Source of the DNA: UBA6544 sp038131165
GTDB lineage: Bacteria; Pseudomonadota; Alphaproteobacteria; UBA8366
Assembly (NCBI GenBank): GCA_038131165.1
Contig: JAYPOZ010000012.1
Span: 5,884-69,883 of the forward strand
Direction: 5' to 3'
DNA length: 64,000 bases
The notes beneath the pieces were generated by a model that worked only from the letters and a program-made list of their open reading frames with translations, made no database searches and was not told the origin of the DNA. This document shows positions 33,393 through 42,178 of the stretch, piece after piece (position 1 is the stretch's first letter; every line of letters starts with the position of its first letter). Position numbers and translations under genes: made by a program.

Positions 33393-34949
33393 TCAAACGT
33401 CTTCGGCCGCCGTTTGCGCGCACCGTCTGCGCCACGCCATGCGGTAATACCGCTCCAGGTTCCGGGTATAGCGCCGCGCGTCGAAGACGGAGGACGCTTT
33501 GACCCGGTCGCGCAGGGATCGCCGTAATGCGGCGAGGCGGGCCCCGTCGGCCGCGAGCTTGGCGGCGATCTCGACATAAGCGTCCGTATCCTGCGCCACA
33601 AGTTCCGACAGGCCGGCGGCAGAGAGCATGCTGGCGGCCGAACGGGCAACGAGGCGGTCGCCGAGCAGGGCCACGACGGGCGCGCCCATGAGGAGAGCCT
33701 CGAAGGTCGTGGTGGCCCCGTTGAACGGCGTCGGATCGAGCGCGATGTCGACCTCGCCGTAATGCGCCAAGTGGTTCGACCGCCCGTCTGCCTCGCCCAG
33801 CAGAAAAAGCCGGTCGGTGGGTATTCCGTTGGCCGCGAACGATCCTTGAATGCGCTCGATCACCGGCGGGTTGCTGTAGAAATCGAAATACTTGAGGCTG
33901 AGCCGCGAGTCCGGCACGGCCTGCAAGATCCGGCTCCACAACCGGATCGTCGTCTCGCTTAACTTCATCGGATTGTTGAACGATCCGAAGGTGACGACCC
34001 CGTTGCGCTCGAACGGGGGCGAAGCAACATCGGGCGCTTCGGCGGGAAACGCCTGCACCGTCCAGCACGGCAGGCGCAGTACCCGCTCCGAGAACCGCTC
34101 GGCGGACCCTCGCGGCGCGATCATGAAATCCGCTATAAAATAATCGAACTCCGCAATGCCGGTGCTGCAGAGATCGTGAAAGACGATTTGGACCGGAGCG
34201 GTACGGGCGCGGGCGATAAAGGGGCGGTTGCGATCCATATGCGGGGTAAGCGCCACCAGAATATCGATCCGGTCTTCGGCCATCAGCCGCGCCGCCGCGC
34301 CGTCGTCGAGGCCGGATATGTCGCGCCAGCCGTCGCACCGGGCGCGCAACTGCTCCGTCGCCGCATCCGGGCGTTCCACGTCGGCATAGGCATACACTTC
34401 AACAGCCCGGCGGTCGTGAAAATGCAGCACGGGCAGTACCGCCATGCCGACAGGATGGGCATGGAAATCCGAGCTCAGATATCCAATTCTAAGCCGCCGC
34501 TCCGGCTCGAAAGAACTTACTTGCGCCATGGCGGTCTCACCATGCCCCGAGGATAAACCGCCCCACGCCGACTGCGCTTCCTCCCGCTCTTCGGCGCTCG
34601 CCGTATCGCTATAGAGATGGCATTGGACGCGCGCCGTTTGCGCCGCATGGTCCTCGGGCGTTTGGTCGATCACCTTCGAAAAGCAGTCGATGGCCTCCCC
34701 GTAGCGTGCCAGCCGCTGATACTGCAGACCGGCATGCATCAACCCTTCCCGGTCCTCCGGATCGAGGGTATGAAGCTGAAGCCACGCGATCTCGGCCTCC
34801 CGATGCAATCCAAGGAGGTCCGCGCATCTAGCAAGACCGCGAACGGCGGCAGCATCCCGTGCGTCCAGCGCGAGCGCTTCTTGATAGAGCCCAATCGCCG
34901 CTTCGATACGCCCTTCCGCGAGATGCCGGTCCGCCTCGCGCGAGAGCAT
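33393..34949 (-). CDS. TPR protein with OGT/SPINDLY-type O-linked GlcNAc transferase domain
   Basis: The 518-residue protein has about three TPR units in residues 5-105 (ADRHLAEGRIEAAIGLYQEALALD and similar) and a glycosyltransferase 41-like domain after about 150. The latter has RIGYLSSDFHAHPVG, IDILVALTPHMDRNRP, FNNPMKLSETTIRLWSRIL and DIALDPTPFNGATTTFEALLMGAPVV in order. These match the bacterial SPINDLY/OGT-like group, thought to glycosylate proteins or lipid carriers in the cytoplasm. The His of the usual HxxH appears in SSDFHAHPVG. ATG at 34949 is chosen. A TTG 23 codons earlier is open but lacks TPR similarity. Next to an O-antigen-ligase-like gene, it may act in surface glycan assembly. 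Confidence 0.85.
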   Translation of the reverse strand: MLSREADRHLAEGRIEAAIGLYQEALALDARDAAAVRGLARCADLLGLHREAEIAWLQLHTLDPEDREGLMHAGLQYQRLARYGEAIDCFSKVIDQTPEDHAAQTARVQCHLYSDTASAEEREEAQSAWGGLSSGHGETAMAQVSSFEPERRLRIGYLSSDFHAHPVGMAVLPVLHFHDRRAVEVYAYADVERPDAATEQLRARCDGWRDISGLDDGAAARLMAEDRIDILVALTPHMDRNRPFIARARTAPVQIVFHDLCSTGIAEFDYFIADFMIAPRGSAERFSERVLRLPCWTVQAFPAEAPDVASPPFERNGVVTFGSFNNPMKLSETTIRLWSRILQAVPDSRLSLKYFDFYSNPPVIERIQGSFAANGIPTDRLFLLGEADGRSNHLAHYGEVDIALDPTPFNGATTTFEALLMGAPVVALLGDRLVARSAASMLSAAGLSELVAQDTDAYVEIAAKLAADGARLAALRRSLRDRVKASSVFDARRYTRNLERYYRMAWRRRCAQTAAEDV

Positions 34950-35108
34950 CAAACGCTCACATTCGCAAGTTGCGGAAAGGAAAAACGCGTTGACGATTCG
35001 AAATGACGCCAAACGCAAGCATTCTTTGCCGCTGCCGAAAGCGGTCGCGTGGCAATAAAATGCTCGGATGCTCGGCGCCGGAAATGCGGCGAAGCATCGC
35101 CGCCGACG

Positions 35109-36401
35109 CTACCGCGCTCTCCTCTCATGATCTCTCTCATCTGATTGCAATACCGATCGGTCTCCTTCAGCGGACACGATAGCCCACAAGATGATCAGCA
35201 CCAATTGCCACCACGACGCCCAGAACGAGAAACTGAACAGGCCCGACCCGAAGTAGATGCCGAGTAGCGCTGTCAGCGTCACCGCGGCGCCCGGCGCCGA
35301 CGGGTAGGAACGGCAGGCACGAATAAAGACAAGTCCGAGTACAAAGATCATCGCCGACGCGCCGAGGACTCCGGTCTCCGCGACGATTTCCAGCGCCCAG
35401 CTATGCGGATGCGACGGCAGGACTTCAGCCTTGAGGAATGGAATTTGCGTATCGGCACCCGGAGTTTTGTTGATTGCATCGATCCCGTGGCCGAACCAAA
35501 GGGCATCCGGGACCTTCTCCAAGACGAACATCCAGATGAGCTGACGATGCCGGTCGAGAAGATAGTGGGATACCGGGTAATCCTCAAAGTTTCCACGGGT
35601 CGGGACCTCTTGCGCACCCAACCACAGGAATCCCGCTACGACCCCGACAGCCAATACGGCGGCACCGGCCAGCGGTAGTTTCCATCCACCTTTGGCGCAC
35701 CAAGCGAGTCCCGCGCAATAAAGGCCGACCAAGAATCCGGCCGCCGCGGCCCCGCTTCCCGTCAGATAGGCGAAAGCCCCGAAGCCGATACACGCCGCGA
35801 CCGCCAATACGAACCAGTTCCGCCCAAGACGCCAACCGATATAGAGCAATACCGGAATCATGCAGGCCGCCGGCGACGCATAGTGCTTCATGACCTTCGG
35901 CGGGTAGCCCTCGGTAAATTCTTTCAATCGGAGGGCTCGGATATACTCCGTGCCGCCGAGAAAATTGACGGCGACAAGCACCACCGTAAAGGCGGCGCCG
36001 ATGATGATTATCTTGCCGGTAAGAGCCAGCGCATCCCTGTCCTCGCGCAGGTACGCCCAGAGCATCGCGCCGAGCGAGAGATAGGCAATCGTGCGCACCC
36101 AGACCTGCAGCGATTTCGCGGGATCGGGCGAGACGAAGAGATTGGGAACCCAGGCGAGAAAAAGTACGGCCAACGCGATGCCGACCGGCGAGCGCAGGCA
36201 CCGGGCCATGTCGGCAATCCAAATCCGGCGTTTCGGATGGAGGACCGCAATGCCGACCCCAACCGCCGACAGAATTGTCGTATAAGCGACACCGATCTGA
36301 GAGAGCGGTACCGCAAGCCCGATGCAGAGCCCGACTGCGACAGAAAACGCGCCGCGGTATCGGAAGAGGTATGACGATAAATCCAAGACAGAACCGCTCA
36401 A
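35109..36401 (-). CDS. O-antigen ligase/polymerase-like (Wzy/WaaL) membrane protein
   Basis: The 430-residue polytopic protein has about 11 hydrophobic helices and a long periplasmic loop (about 245-315) before the signature SHPHSWALEIVAETGVLGA near 320, the conserved His motif of the Wzy_C family. These proteins join or polymerise glycan units on undecaprenyl or lipid A carriers at the outer face of the inner membrane. The start is uncertain: the frame opens with a TTG at 36399-36401 and no ATG precedes the first helix. It is separated by 159 bases from the glycosyltransferase on the same strand. Confidence 0.85.
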   Translation of the reverse strand: MSGSVLDLSSYLFRYRGAFSVAVGLCIGLAVPLSQIGVAYTTILSAVGVGIAVLHPKRRIWIADMARCLRSPVGIALAVLFLAWVPNLFVSPDPAKSLQVWVRTIAYLSLGAMLWAYLREDRDALALTGKIIIIGAAFTVVLVAVNFLGGTEYIRALRLKEFTEGYPPKVMKHYASPAACMIPVLLYIGWRLGRNWFVLAVAACIGFGAFAYLTGSGAAAAGFLVGLYCAGLAWCAKGGWKLPLAGAAVLAVGVVAGFLWLGAQEVPTRGNFEDYPVSHYLLDRHRQLIWMFVLEKVPDALWFGHGIDAINKTPGADTQIPFLKAEVLPSHPHSWALEIVAETGVLGASAMIFVLGLVFIRACRSYPSAPGAAVTLTALLGIYFGSGLFSFSFWASWWQLVLIILWAIVSAEGDRSVLQSDERDHERRAR

Positions 36402-36512
36402 TTGACGATCGAATTTCCGGGCACACGAGTTTATGCCGCTACTGATACAGAAGGCCGGCGTGTTTTAAAACCTTGGCCAATCGTCGACACGGACTTTCGC
36501 GCGGAACGACAA

Positions 36513-36526
36513 GTGATATGGATCAA
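36513..36526. promoter_or_regulatory. FNR/FixK/Dnr-type operator
   Basis: GTGAT-ATGG-ATCAA matches nine of ten fixed positions of the FNR-family box TTGAT-N4-ATCAA. It lies 64 bases before the DUF1847 gene and about 110 bases before the divergent O-antigen ligase-like gene. Its position suits activation of the DUF1847 gene under low oxygen or nitric oxide. Confidence 0.5.
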
Positions 36527-36590
36527 TGCGGTCCTCCTTTCCGCCGCTCTATCCTCTTCAGCCAACAGTTACCGGTCGAGGATGTCCGAC

Positions 36591-37325
36591 ATGTCAGAGA
36601 CAAACGCTGCCGCCAAACCCAATCCCAAGATGCCACGTTATACCGATCCCGGTTGTGCCTACTGTCCGCCCAGTGTCCGGGCCTGCCGCGTCGGCGAAGG
36701 CAAAACGCGGGGACCCGGATTCTGCCCCTCCAAAATCGCTCAGGACGGCATCGACGCGGCCTACTAGAAGTACAGCGACCCCTTCACCCGGCGGGTCGCA
36801 CAGGAATCGGCGCGGGTCGAATCGGAAGGCTATTGCCAATGGACGCGGGTGGAGGAGGTCGTCCAATTCGCCAAGAAGATGGGTTTCAAGAAACTCGGCA
36901 TCGCTACCTGCATCAGCTTTGTCGATCATGCCAATACATTGAGCCAAATTCTGGAGAGCCACGGTTTCGAAGTGGCGTCGGCTGCGTGTAAGCACGGCGG
37001 CGTCGCCAAGGAGAGGATCGGCCTGGAAGACATCGAAAAAATCCGGCCGGGCGGTCACGAATCCATGTGCAATCCTGTCTCGCAGGCGGAATTGCTCAAC
37101 CGCGCCGGATGCGAGTTCAATATCGTGCTCGGTCTCTGCGTCGGCCACGACAGCCTGCTCTTCCGACATTCCGACGGCTTGGCGACCACCTTGGTCGCTA
37201 AGGACCGCGTGCTCGCGCACAATCCCGTCGGCGCGCTCAATCTCGCGGACAGCTACTACTCGAAGCTCTGGGGCCCGGACCGCCCTGAGAAGCCGAACAA
37301 ACTGCCGAAAGAAGGCCGGAAATAA
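36591..37325 (+). pseudogene. DUF1847 cysteine-rich protein with in-frame amber codon
   Basis: Read through one TAG, the gene gives 243 residues with an N-terminal CAYCPPSVRAC cluster, FCPSKIAQDGI near 43, then a conserved core YCQWTRVEEVVQFAKKMGFKKLGIATCISFVDHA (in overlapping parts) and FNIVLGLCVGHDSLLF near 180. This is the DUF1847 family, likely metal-binding and common in anaerobes and bacteria with low-oxygen metabolism. The function is unknown. The stop is codon 59 (36765-36767) in the context GIDAAY-x-KYSDP. Both sides are in the same frame. One G to A (TGG) or C to T (CAG) change would explain it. The second ATG (36591) follows GAGG by about ten bases. Confidence 0.82.
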
Positions 37326-37329
37326 CGAC

Positions 37330-38124
37330 TCAGTCCGTGTAGTCGATCCAATCTGCCGGGATATGCCGCCAGGTCGTGTCCTGGTCCTGCTCCTCGATAA
37401 AATGCGCACCCATGCTGACGCTGCGCGGCGTGATCAGGAACATTCTGGTCGTGCGCCAGTCTAGTCCCAGGTCGAGCACAACGACCGCGCCGACGCCGTC
37501 GAGATTCATCGGGACCCGCCGCCCGCCCCGCTGATCGGCGAGTTCCTCCTCGATCAACTCGCCGAGGCGCCCGAAGACGCCGAACGTGCCTTCCGACTTG
37601 GCGATGCCCATCACCTTGGGTGCCCGGGGGTCCATGCCGTGGAGCGGAATGCCGTAGCCCGGTACGCGCTCGCCCTTCGTTTGGGCGTCGGCGACCACAT
37701 CGCGGGCCACGTCGCGCAACCGCTCCTCCGGGATCGATTGCGGGTCGTCCGAGATCGCCGTCAGGCGTTCCGACATCAGCTTCGCCAATTGCTCACCCAA
37801 TCCTCCCATGCGGTCGCCGAATGCCATGACGCCGCCGGCGACGGCGCTCTGGATCGATGTGCCATAGGAGGCATAGCAACGCGCGATCATCGAGGGCGGG
37901 GCAATCCCATGCTCGACGGACGCGACCAGCAAAGCGTCGATCACACGGGCTTGAGCCTTGGTCGGCAAGGTGCCGGCGAACATCAGATACATCATATCCG
38001 CGAAAGAGATCGAGCCCGTGAGTTCGGAGAGTTTGTGCCCGCGCACCAAAATCTCTTCTTCTGTATCCGTGCTGACCACTTCGGCGATGCCCGTGCGCCA
38101 GGTTTTCATATCCATCGTCGCCAT
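37330..38124 (-). CDS. Short citrate synthase-like (citryl-CoA lyase-type) protein
   Basis: The 264-residue protein covers only the core of the citrate synthase fold, with LVRGHKLSELTGSISFADMMYLMFAGTLPTKAQ in the first 60 residues (in overlapping parts) and VPGYGIPLHGMDPRAPKV near 154-171. The full enzyme has about 380-430 residues. Catalytic motifs are changed: the usual HGGA site reads FGDRMGGLG (residues about 102-110), and GFGHxxY reads GYGIPLHG. It may be a citryl-CoA lyase-type or related lyase of CoA thioesters. It ends four bases from the DUF1847 stop. Family confidence is good, reaction confidence is low. Confidence 0.82.
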   Translation of the reverse strand: MATMDMKTWRTGIAEVVSTDTEEEILVRGHKLSELTGSISFADMMYLMFAGTLPTKAQARVIDALLVASVEHGIAPPSMIARCYASYGTSIQSAVAGGVMAFGDRMGGLGEQLAKLMSERLTAISDDPQSIPEERLRDVARDVVADAQTKGERVPGYGIPLHGMDPRAPKVMGIAKSEGTFGVFGRLGELIEEELADQRGGRRVPMNLDGVGAVVVLDLGLDWRTTRMFLITPRSVSMGAHFIEEQDQDTTWRHIPADWIDYTD

Positions 38125-38192
38125 GGCGTTTCCTTTCGAATATCGAGTTCAGCCGCGCCAAATGGCGGCTTGGTGGCGGAAAATATTCCGCG

Positions 38193-38675
38193 TCAGTTGA
38201 AGGCGAGGTCGGCGGGAGAGATCAGAACGCCAAACTTCTCGCACCAGATCACCACGCTTTTATAATCTCTCAGGTCGAGTCCGGCCGGAATGCTGAAATT
38301 CTGGCTCCCCTTGAACGCGCGCAACCGGCCCAGATCGACAAACATCATATCTTCCACGTCGGCGCTCTGCCGGACCGATGCCTTCGGTACAAGATAGACG
38401 TGAAACTTGGGACCGGGTCCGACCTCGAAATCGTCTTCGAGGAAAAGGGTATGCTCGTAAACGGATACACCGCCCTTGCCGTAATGAATTGGATCGGAAG
38501 GGTTGGCGTGGATGAACGTGCCCTTCGCCACCAGCCGCTCGTCCTGTTTCACGGCAAGGCTTTCCATTGCTTCCGGTGGCGGAAAGACAATGGGAAACAG
38601 CAAAAATCCGACGGCAACTCCAAATGCTGTCCCGAAAATGCCGCCGATCAGAAATATCCCTATACCGCGCCACAT
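38193..38675 (-). CDS. DM13-domain membrane-anchored protein
   Basis: The 160-residue protein has one N-terminal membrane helix (about 5-31) and a DM13 domain from about 50, with GTFIHANPSDPIHYGKGGVSVYE, KFHVYLVP and YKSVVIWCEKFGVLISPADL in order. The conserved Cys145 in IWC is the DM13 cysteine, which was proposed to take part in redox chemistry. It would sit in the periplasm, anchored to the inner membrane. It lies 68 bases upstream of the citrate-synthase-like gene on the same strand. Confidence 0.85.
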   Translation of the reverse strand: MWRGIGIFLIGGIFGTAFGVAVGFLLFPIVFPPPEAMESLAVKQDERLVAKGTFIHANPSDPIHYGKGGVSVYEHTLFLEDDFEVGPGPKFHVYLVPKASVRQSADVEDMMFVDLGRLRAFKGSQNFSIPAGLDLRDYKSVVIWCEKFGVLISPADLAFN

Positions 38676-38839
38676 GACTTCTCTCCTGCATTCACTCTGC
38701 CGTCATCGCTCCTTATCAGACATGAGGCCATCCGGGAGTGCAAACCATCCCGCAGACTTGCGCTTTCGCGTCAGCGTGCGAGATTCTCCGAGAGCAAAGG
38801 AAACAAGAATAAGCAAGAAAAGGCGGGGAAGAACGGACG

Positions 38840-40468
38840 ATGGATGAATTCGATTATATCGTGGTCGGCTCCGGTTCCGCCGGCGGTACGGTGGCGGCAC
38901 GGCTCTCCGAAGACCCGAAGAATTCCGTCTGCGTGCTTGAAGCCGGCGGACGCGATTGGAATCCCTATATCCATATTCCGGCGGGTTTCATGAAGACACT
39001 GGTCAATCCGGCGGTGAACTGGCTCTACGAATCGGAGCCGAGCGAAGGGACGGCCGGACGCCGCATCCATGCGCCGCGCGGCAAGACGCTCGGCGGATCT
39101 TCATCGATCAACGGCAATATCTACAGCCGCGGCCAGCGCCTGGATTTCGACGGCTGGGCGCAGCGCGGCAACCGCGGCTGGGGCTATGCCGACGTGCTGC
39201 CCTATTTCAAGCGCTCCGAGCGCCGGATCGGCGATGGCGACGATACGTTCCGCGGGCGCGACGGCGGGCTCGTCATTACCGACATCGATTACCGCCACCC
39301 CCTGGCGGACGATTTCATCAAGGGCGCGGTGAATTACGGCATTCCGCTAAACAAGGATTACAACGGCGCCGTCCAGGAGGGCATCAGCTACACTCAAAGA
39401 ACCATCTATGGCGGCCGTCGCGTCAGTTCGGCCCGCGCCTTTCTGCGCCCCGCCCTCAAGCGGCCGAACATCGAACTCCGCACCAAGGCCCACGCCACGA
39501 AGATCGTCTTCGAGGGGAAACGCGCCGTCGGCATCCAATACCGGCGCGGCGGAAAGACCGTGGAAATCCGCGCGCGCCGCGAGGTCATCCTTTCGGGCGG
39601 TTCCGTCAATTCGCCGCAACTCCTGCAGCTTTCCGGCGTCGGACCGGCGGGCCTCCTGAAAGACATTGGTATTCCGGTCCATCACGAACTGCCCGGAGTC
39701 GGGGAAAACCTGCGCGACCACTTCGTCCTCCGAATGGTGTCGCGCATCAAAACCATGGACACCATCAACCAGCGGGTCAAAGGCTTGCCGCTGATGGCCG
39801 AGGCTTTCAAATACTTCACCGGCCAGCCGAGCGTCCTCGGCCTCTCGCCGACCCTGGTCTACATCTTCTGGAAATCCGATCCGGCGCTCGACAACGGCGA
39901 CCTGCAAATCTCGTTCACGCCCGCGAGTTACAAGGAAGGCGTGCAGTCGCAGCTCGACGATTTTCCCGGCGTCACCGTCGCGCCCTGGGTGCAGCGGCCG
40001 GAAAGCACCGGCTATATCCGCGCGAAATCCGCCGATCCGTTCGAGCCGCCCGCAATTCAGCCGAACTACTTCGCGCACGAGACCGATCGCCGGCTTTCCA
40101 TCGCCGGAATGAAGATCGCGCGCGACCTGGTCCAGACGCCGGAATTCGCCCCGCACGTGGAGCGCGAGGAACTGCCCGGCCCCGACGTGCGGACGGACGA
40201 CGAGATGCTGGATTATTATCGCCAGAACGCGACGACCACCTTCCACCTGATGGGCACCTGCCGCATGGGACCCGAGACGGACCGGACCGCCGTCGTGGAC
40301 GACCAGTTGCGGGTACGCGGGCTCGAAGGTCTGCGCGTCGCCGATGCGTCGATAATGCCTACCATGCCGTCCGCCAACACCAATGCGTCAACCATCATGA
40401 TCGGCGAGAAATGCGCCGATTTCATCATGAGGCGGCAGTTGGCCCCAGAGGATTTGAGTGGAAAATAG
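38840..40468 (+). CDS. GMC-family FAD oxidoreductase (choline dehydrogenase-like), copy 1
   Basis: The 542-residue flavoprotein has the N-terminal FAD motif VGSGSAGGTVAARLSE (about 9-24), PRGKTLGGSSSINGNIYSRG near 76-95 and the C-terminal active site TTFHLMGTCRMG with the His base, then MPTMPSANTNAS with the second catalytic Asn. It oxidises an alcohol to an aldehyde. GGGGAAG lies just before the ATG. A second GMC gene follows after 12 bases, and the two share length and all landmarks. Confidence 0.93.
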   Translation: MDEFDYIVVGSGSAGGTVAARLSEDPKNSVCVLEAGGRDWNPYIHIPAGFMKTLVNPAVNWLYESEPSEGTAGRRIHAPRGKTLGGSSSINGNIYSRGQRLDFDGWAQRGNRGWGYADVLPYFKRSERRIGDGDDTFRGRDGGLVITDIDYRHPLADDFIKGAVNYGIPLNKDYNGAVQEGISYTQRTIYGGRRVSSARAFLRPALKRPNIELRTKAHATKIVFEGKRAVGIQYRRGGKTVEIRARREVILSGGSVNSPQLLQLSGVGPAGLLKDIGIPVHHELPGVGENLRDHFVLRMVSRIKTMDTINQRVKGLPLMAEAFKYFTGQPSVLGLSPTLVYIFWKSDPALDNGDLQISFTPASYKEGVQSQLDDFPGVTVAPWVQRPESTGYIRAKSADPFEPPAIQPNYFAHETDRRLSIAGMKIARDLVQTPEFAPHVEREELPGPDVRTDDEMLDYYRQNATTTFHLMGTCRMGPETDRTAVVDDQLRVRGLEGLRVADASIMPTMPSANTNASTIMIGEKCADFIMRRQLAPEDLSGK

Positions 40469-40480
40469 AAAGCTGCGGAT

Positions 40481-42085
40481 ATGGAAACATTCGATTACAT
40501 CGTCGTCGGCGCCGGGTCGGCCGGCTGCGTACTCGCCAACCGGCTGAGCGAGGACGCGAACAAAACCGTCCTGCTGCTCGAGGCCGGCGGCGCGGACCGA
40601 AACATCTTCATCCATATTCCGGCCGGGTTCTTCAAGACCATCAGCAATCCGAAGGTCAATTGGCTCTATACGACGGAGGCCGAGGACAGTTCCGGCAACC
40701 GGAACATCTCCTGGCCGCGCGGCAAGGTCCTCGGCGGCTCATCCTCGATCAACGGGCATCTGATCGTGCGCGGCCAGCGCGAGGACTACGACGGCTGGCG
40801 GCAGTTGGGGAACACCGGCTGGTCCTTCGACGACGTGCTGCCCTATTTCCGAAAATTCGAATCCTCCGAGGTCGGCGACGGCGACATCCGCGGCCGGGAC
40901 GGGCCGATCAAGGTGCGCGAGCCGATCGAGCAGCACCCCCTCACGCGTGTCTTCATGGAGGCCTGCGAGCAAATGGGCATCCCGCGCAACGCCGACTACA
41001 ATGGCGCAACCCAGGAAGGGGTCGGCTATTTCCAATACGCCCTCGGCGACGGCCGCCGCATGAGCACGGCGCGGGCCTACCTGAAACCCGCCCGGAGCCG
41101 CCGCAATCTGAAAGTCATGACCAAGGCGCGCACCAAGTGGATCGTCGTAAAGGACGGCCGCGCCGTCGGCGTCCGCTTCAAGCATGACGGGGTCGAGCGC
41201 GAGGCCCATGCAGGCGCCGAGGTCATTCTGTCCGCCGGCAGCATTGCCTCGCCGCAGATTCTGGAGCTTTCCGGCATCGGCGCGGGCGCCCGCCTGCGCG
41301 AGCTCGGCATCGACGTGGTCCACGACTTGCCCGGCATCGGTGAAAACCTGCAGGACCATTACGTCTCGCGCTTTTGCTGCCGCGCCAAAGGAATCGAGAC
41401 CTTCAACGAGCGCGCGCGGGGCTGGCGGCTCGGCTGGGAAATCCTGCGCTACGCCGCGACCCGCACCGGCCTGCTGACGACCGCCCCCGGCAATGTCAGC
41501 GCCTCGGTCAAGGTCATGCCCGGCATGGCGACACCGGACGTGCAGATGGCCTTTGCGCCTGCAAGCTACGTGGAGGGTCAACTCGGCGTGCTCGACGACT
41601 TCCCCGGCATGACCTGCGGCGTCTGGCAGCACCGCCCGGCAAGCCGGGGTTCGATCCATATCGCCTCGTCCGACGCCGAGATGCAGCCCAGCATCCGGCC
41701 GAACTATCTCGCGGACAGCATCGACCAGAACACGACGATCGAGGCACTCAAATATGTGCGGCGGCTCTTCGCGCAACCGGCATTGGCGCGCTATGTCGAC
41801 GCGGAAACGGTTCCCGGCGCGGACGTGCAGAGCGACGACGAGTTACTGGACTTCGCGCGCCGCACCGGATCCACCGTCTACCACCCGGTCGGCACCTGCA
41901 AGATGGGCAACGACCCACATGCGGTCGTCGACCCGGAGCTGCGCATCCACGGCCTCCGGGGCCTGCGCGTCGTCGACGCATCGGTCATGCCGTTGATGCC
42001 GTCCGCCAATACCAATGCCGCCGTCCTCATGATCGCCGAGAAAGCCGCCGACATGATCAAGGCGGCGGGTCGCCCGATTGACTAA
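40481..42085 (+). CDS. GMC-family FAD oxidoreductase (choline dehydrogenase-like), copy 2
   Basis: The 534-residue paralogue of the preceding gene begins with DYIVVGAGSAGCVLANRLSE, has WPRGKVLGGSSSINGHLIVRG near 75-95 and ends with YHPVGTCKMG (His base) and MPLMPSANTNAA. The His-Pro in this motif, where copy 1 has His-Leu, is the more usual form. Different residues around the substrate-facing loop (about 290-350) suggest different alcohols. Coexpression with copy 1 is very likely. Confidence 0.93.
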   Translation: METFDYIVVGAGSAGCVLANRLSEDANKTVLLLEAGGADRNIFIHIPAGFFKTISNPKVNWLYTTEAEDSSGNRNISWPRGKVLGGSSSINGHLIVRGQREDYDGWRQLGNTGWSFDDVLPYFRKFESSEVGDGDIRGRDGPIKVREPIEQHPLTRVFMEACEQMGIPRNADYNGATQEGVGYFQYALGDGRRMSTARAYLKPARSRRNLKVMTKARTKWIVVKDGRAVGVRFKHDGVEREAHAGAEVILSAGSIASPQILELSGIGAGARLRELGIDVVHDLPGIGENLQDHYVSRFCCRAKGIETFNERARGWRLGWEILRYAATRTGLLTTAPGNVSASVKVMPGMATPDVQMAFAPASYVEGQLGVLDDFPGMTCGVWQHRPASRGSIHIASSDAEMQPSIRPNYLADSIDQNTTIEALKYVRRLFAQPALARYVDAETVPGADVQSDDELLDFARRTGSTVYHPVGTCKMGNDPHAVVDPELRIHGLRGLRVVDASVMPLMPSANTNAAVLMIAEKAADMIKAAGRPID

Positions 42086-42178
42086 CGTCGATCCAATGTC
42101 CGCGTTTTGCTTTCACCGCCGACGGAACAATATCTCCTTAGGTTTCTGGTCCATCGTTTCCGCAATTTTGGTGCCCCG

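Noticed and set aside
36765..36767. TAG as pyrrolysine
   Set aside because: No methylamine methyltransferase context and no pyl genes in the window; a simple nonsense change or base error explains it.
33393..38675. Genomic island of phage origin
   Set aside because: No phage structural, integrase or recombinase genes; gene content and codon use look chromosomal.
38956..41187. 743-codon plus-strand frame in another phase over the GMC genes
   Set aside because: It spans two GMC genes and their gap without motifs; the real frames carry the FAD and His/Asn sites.
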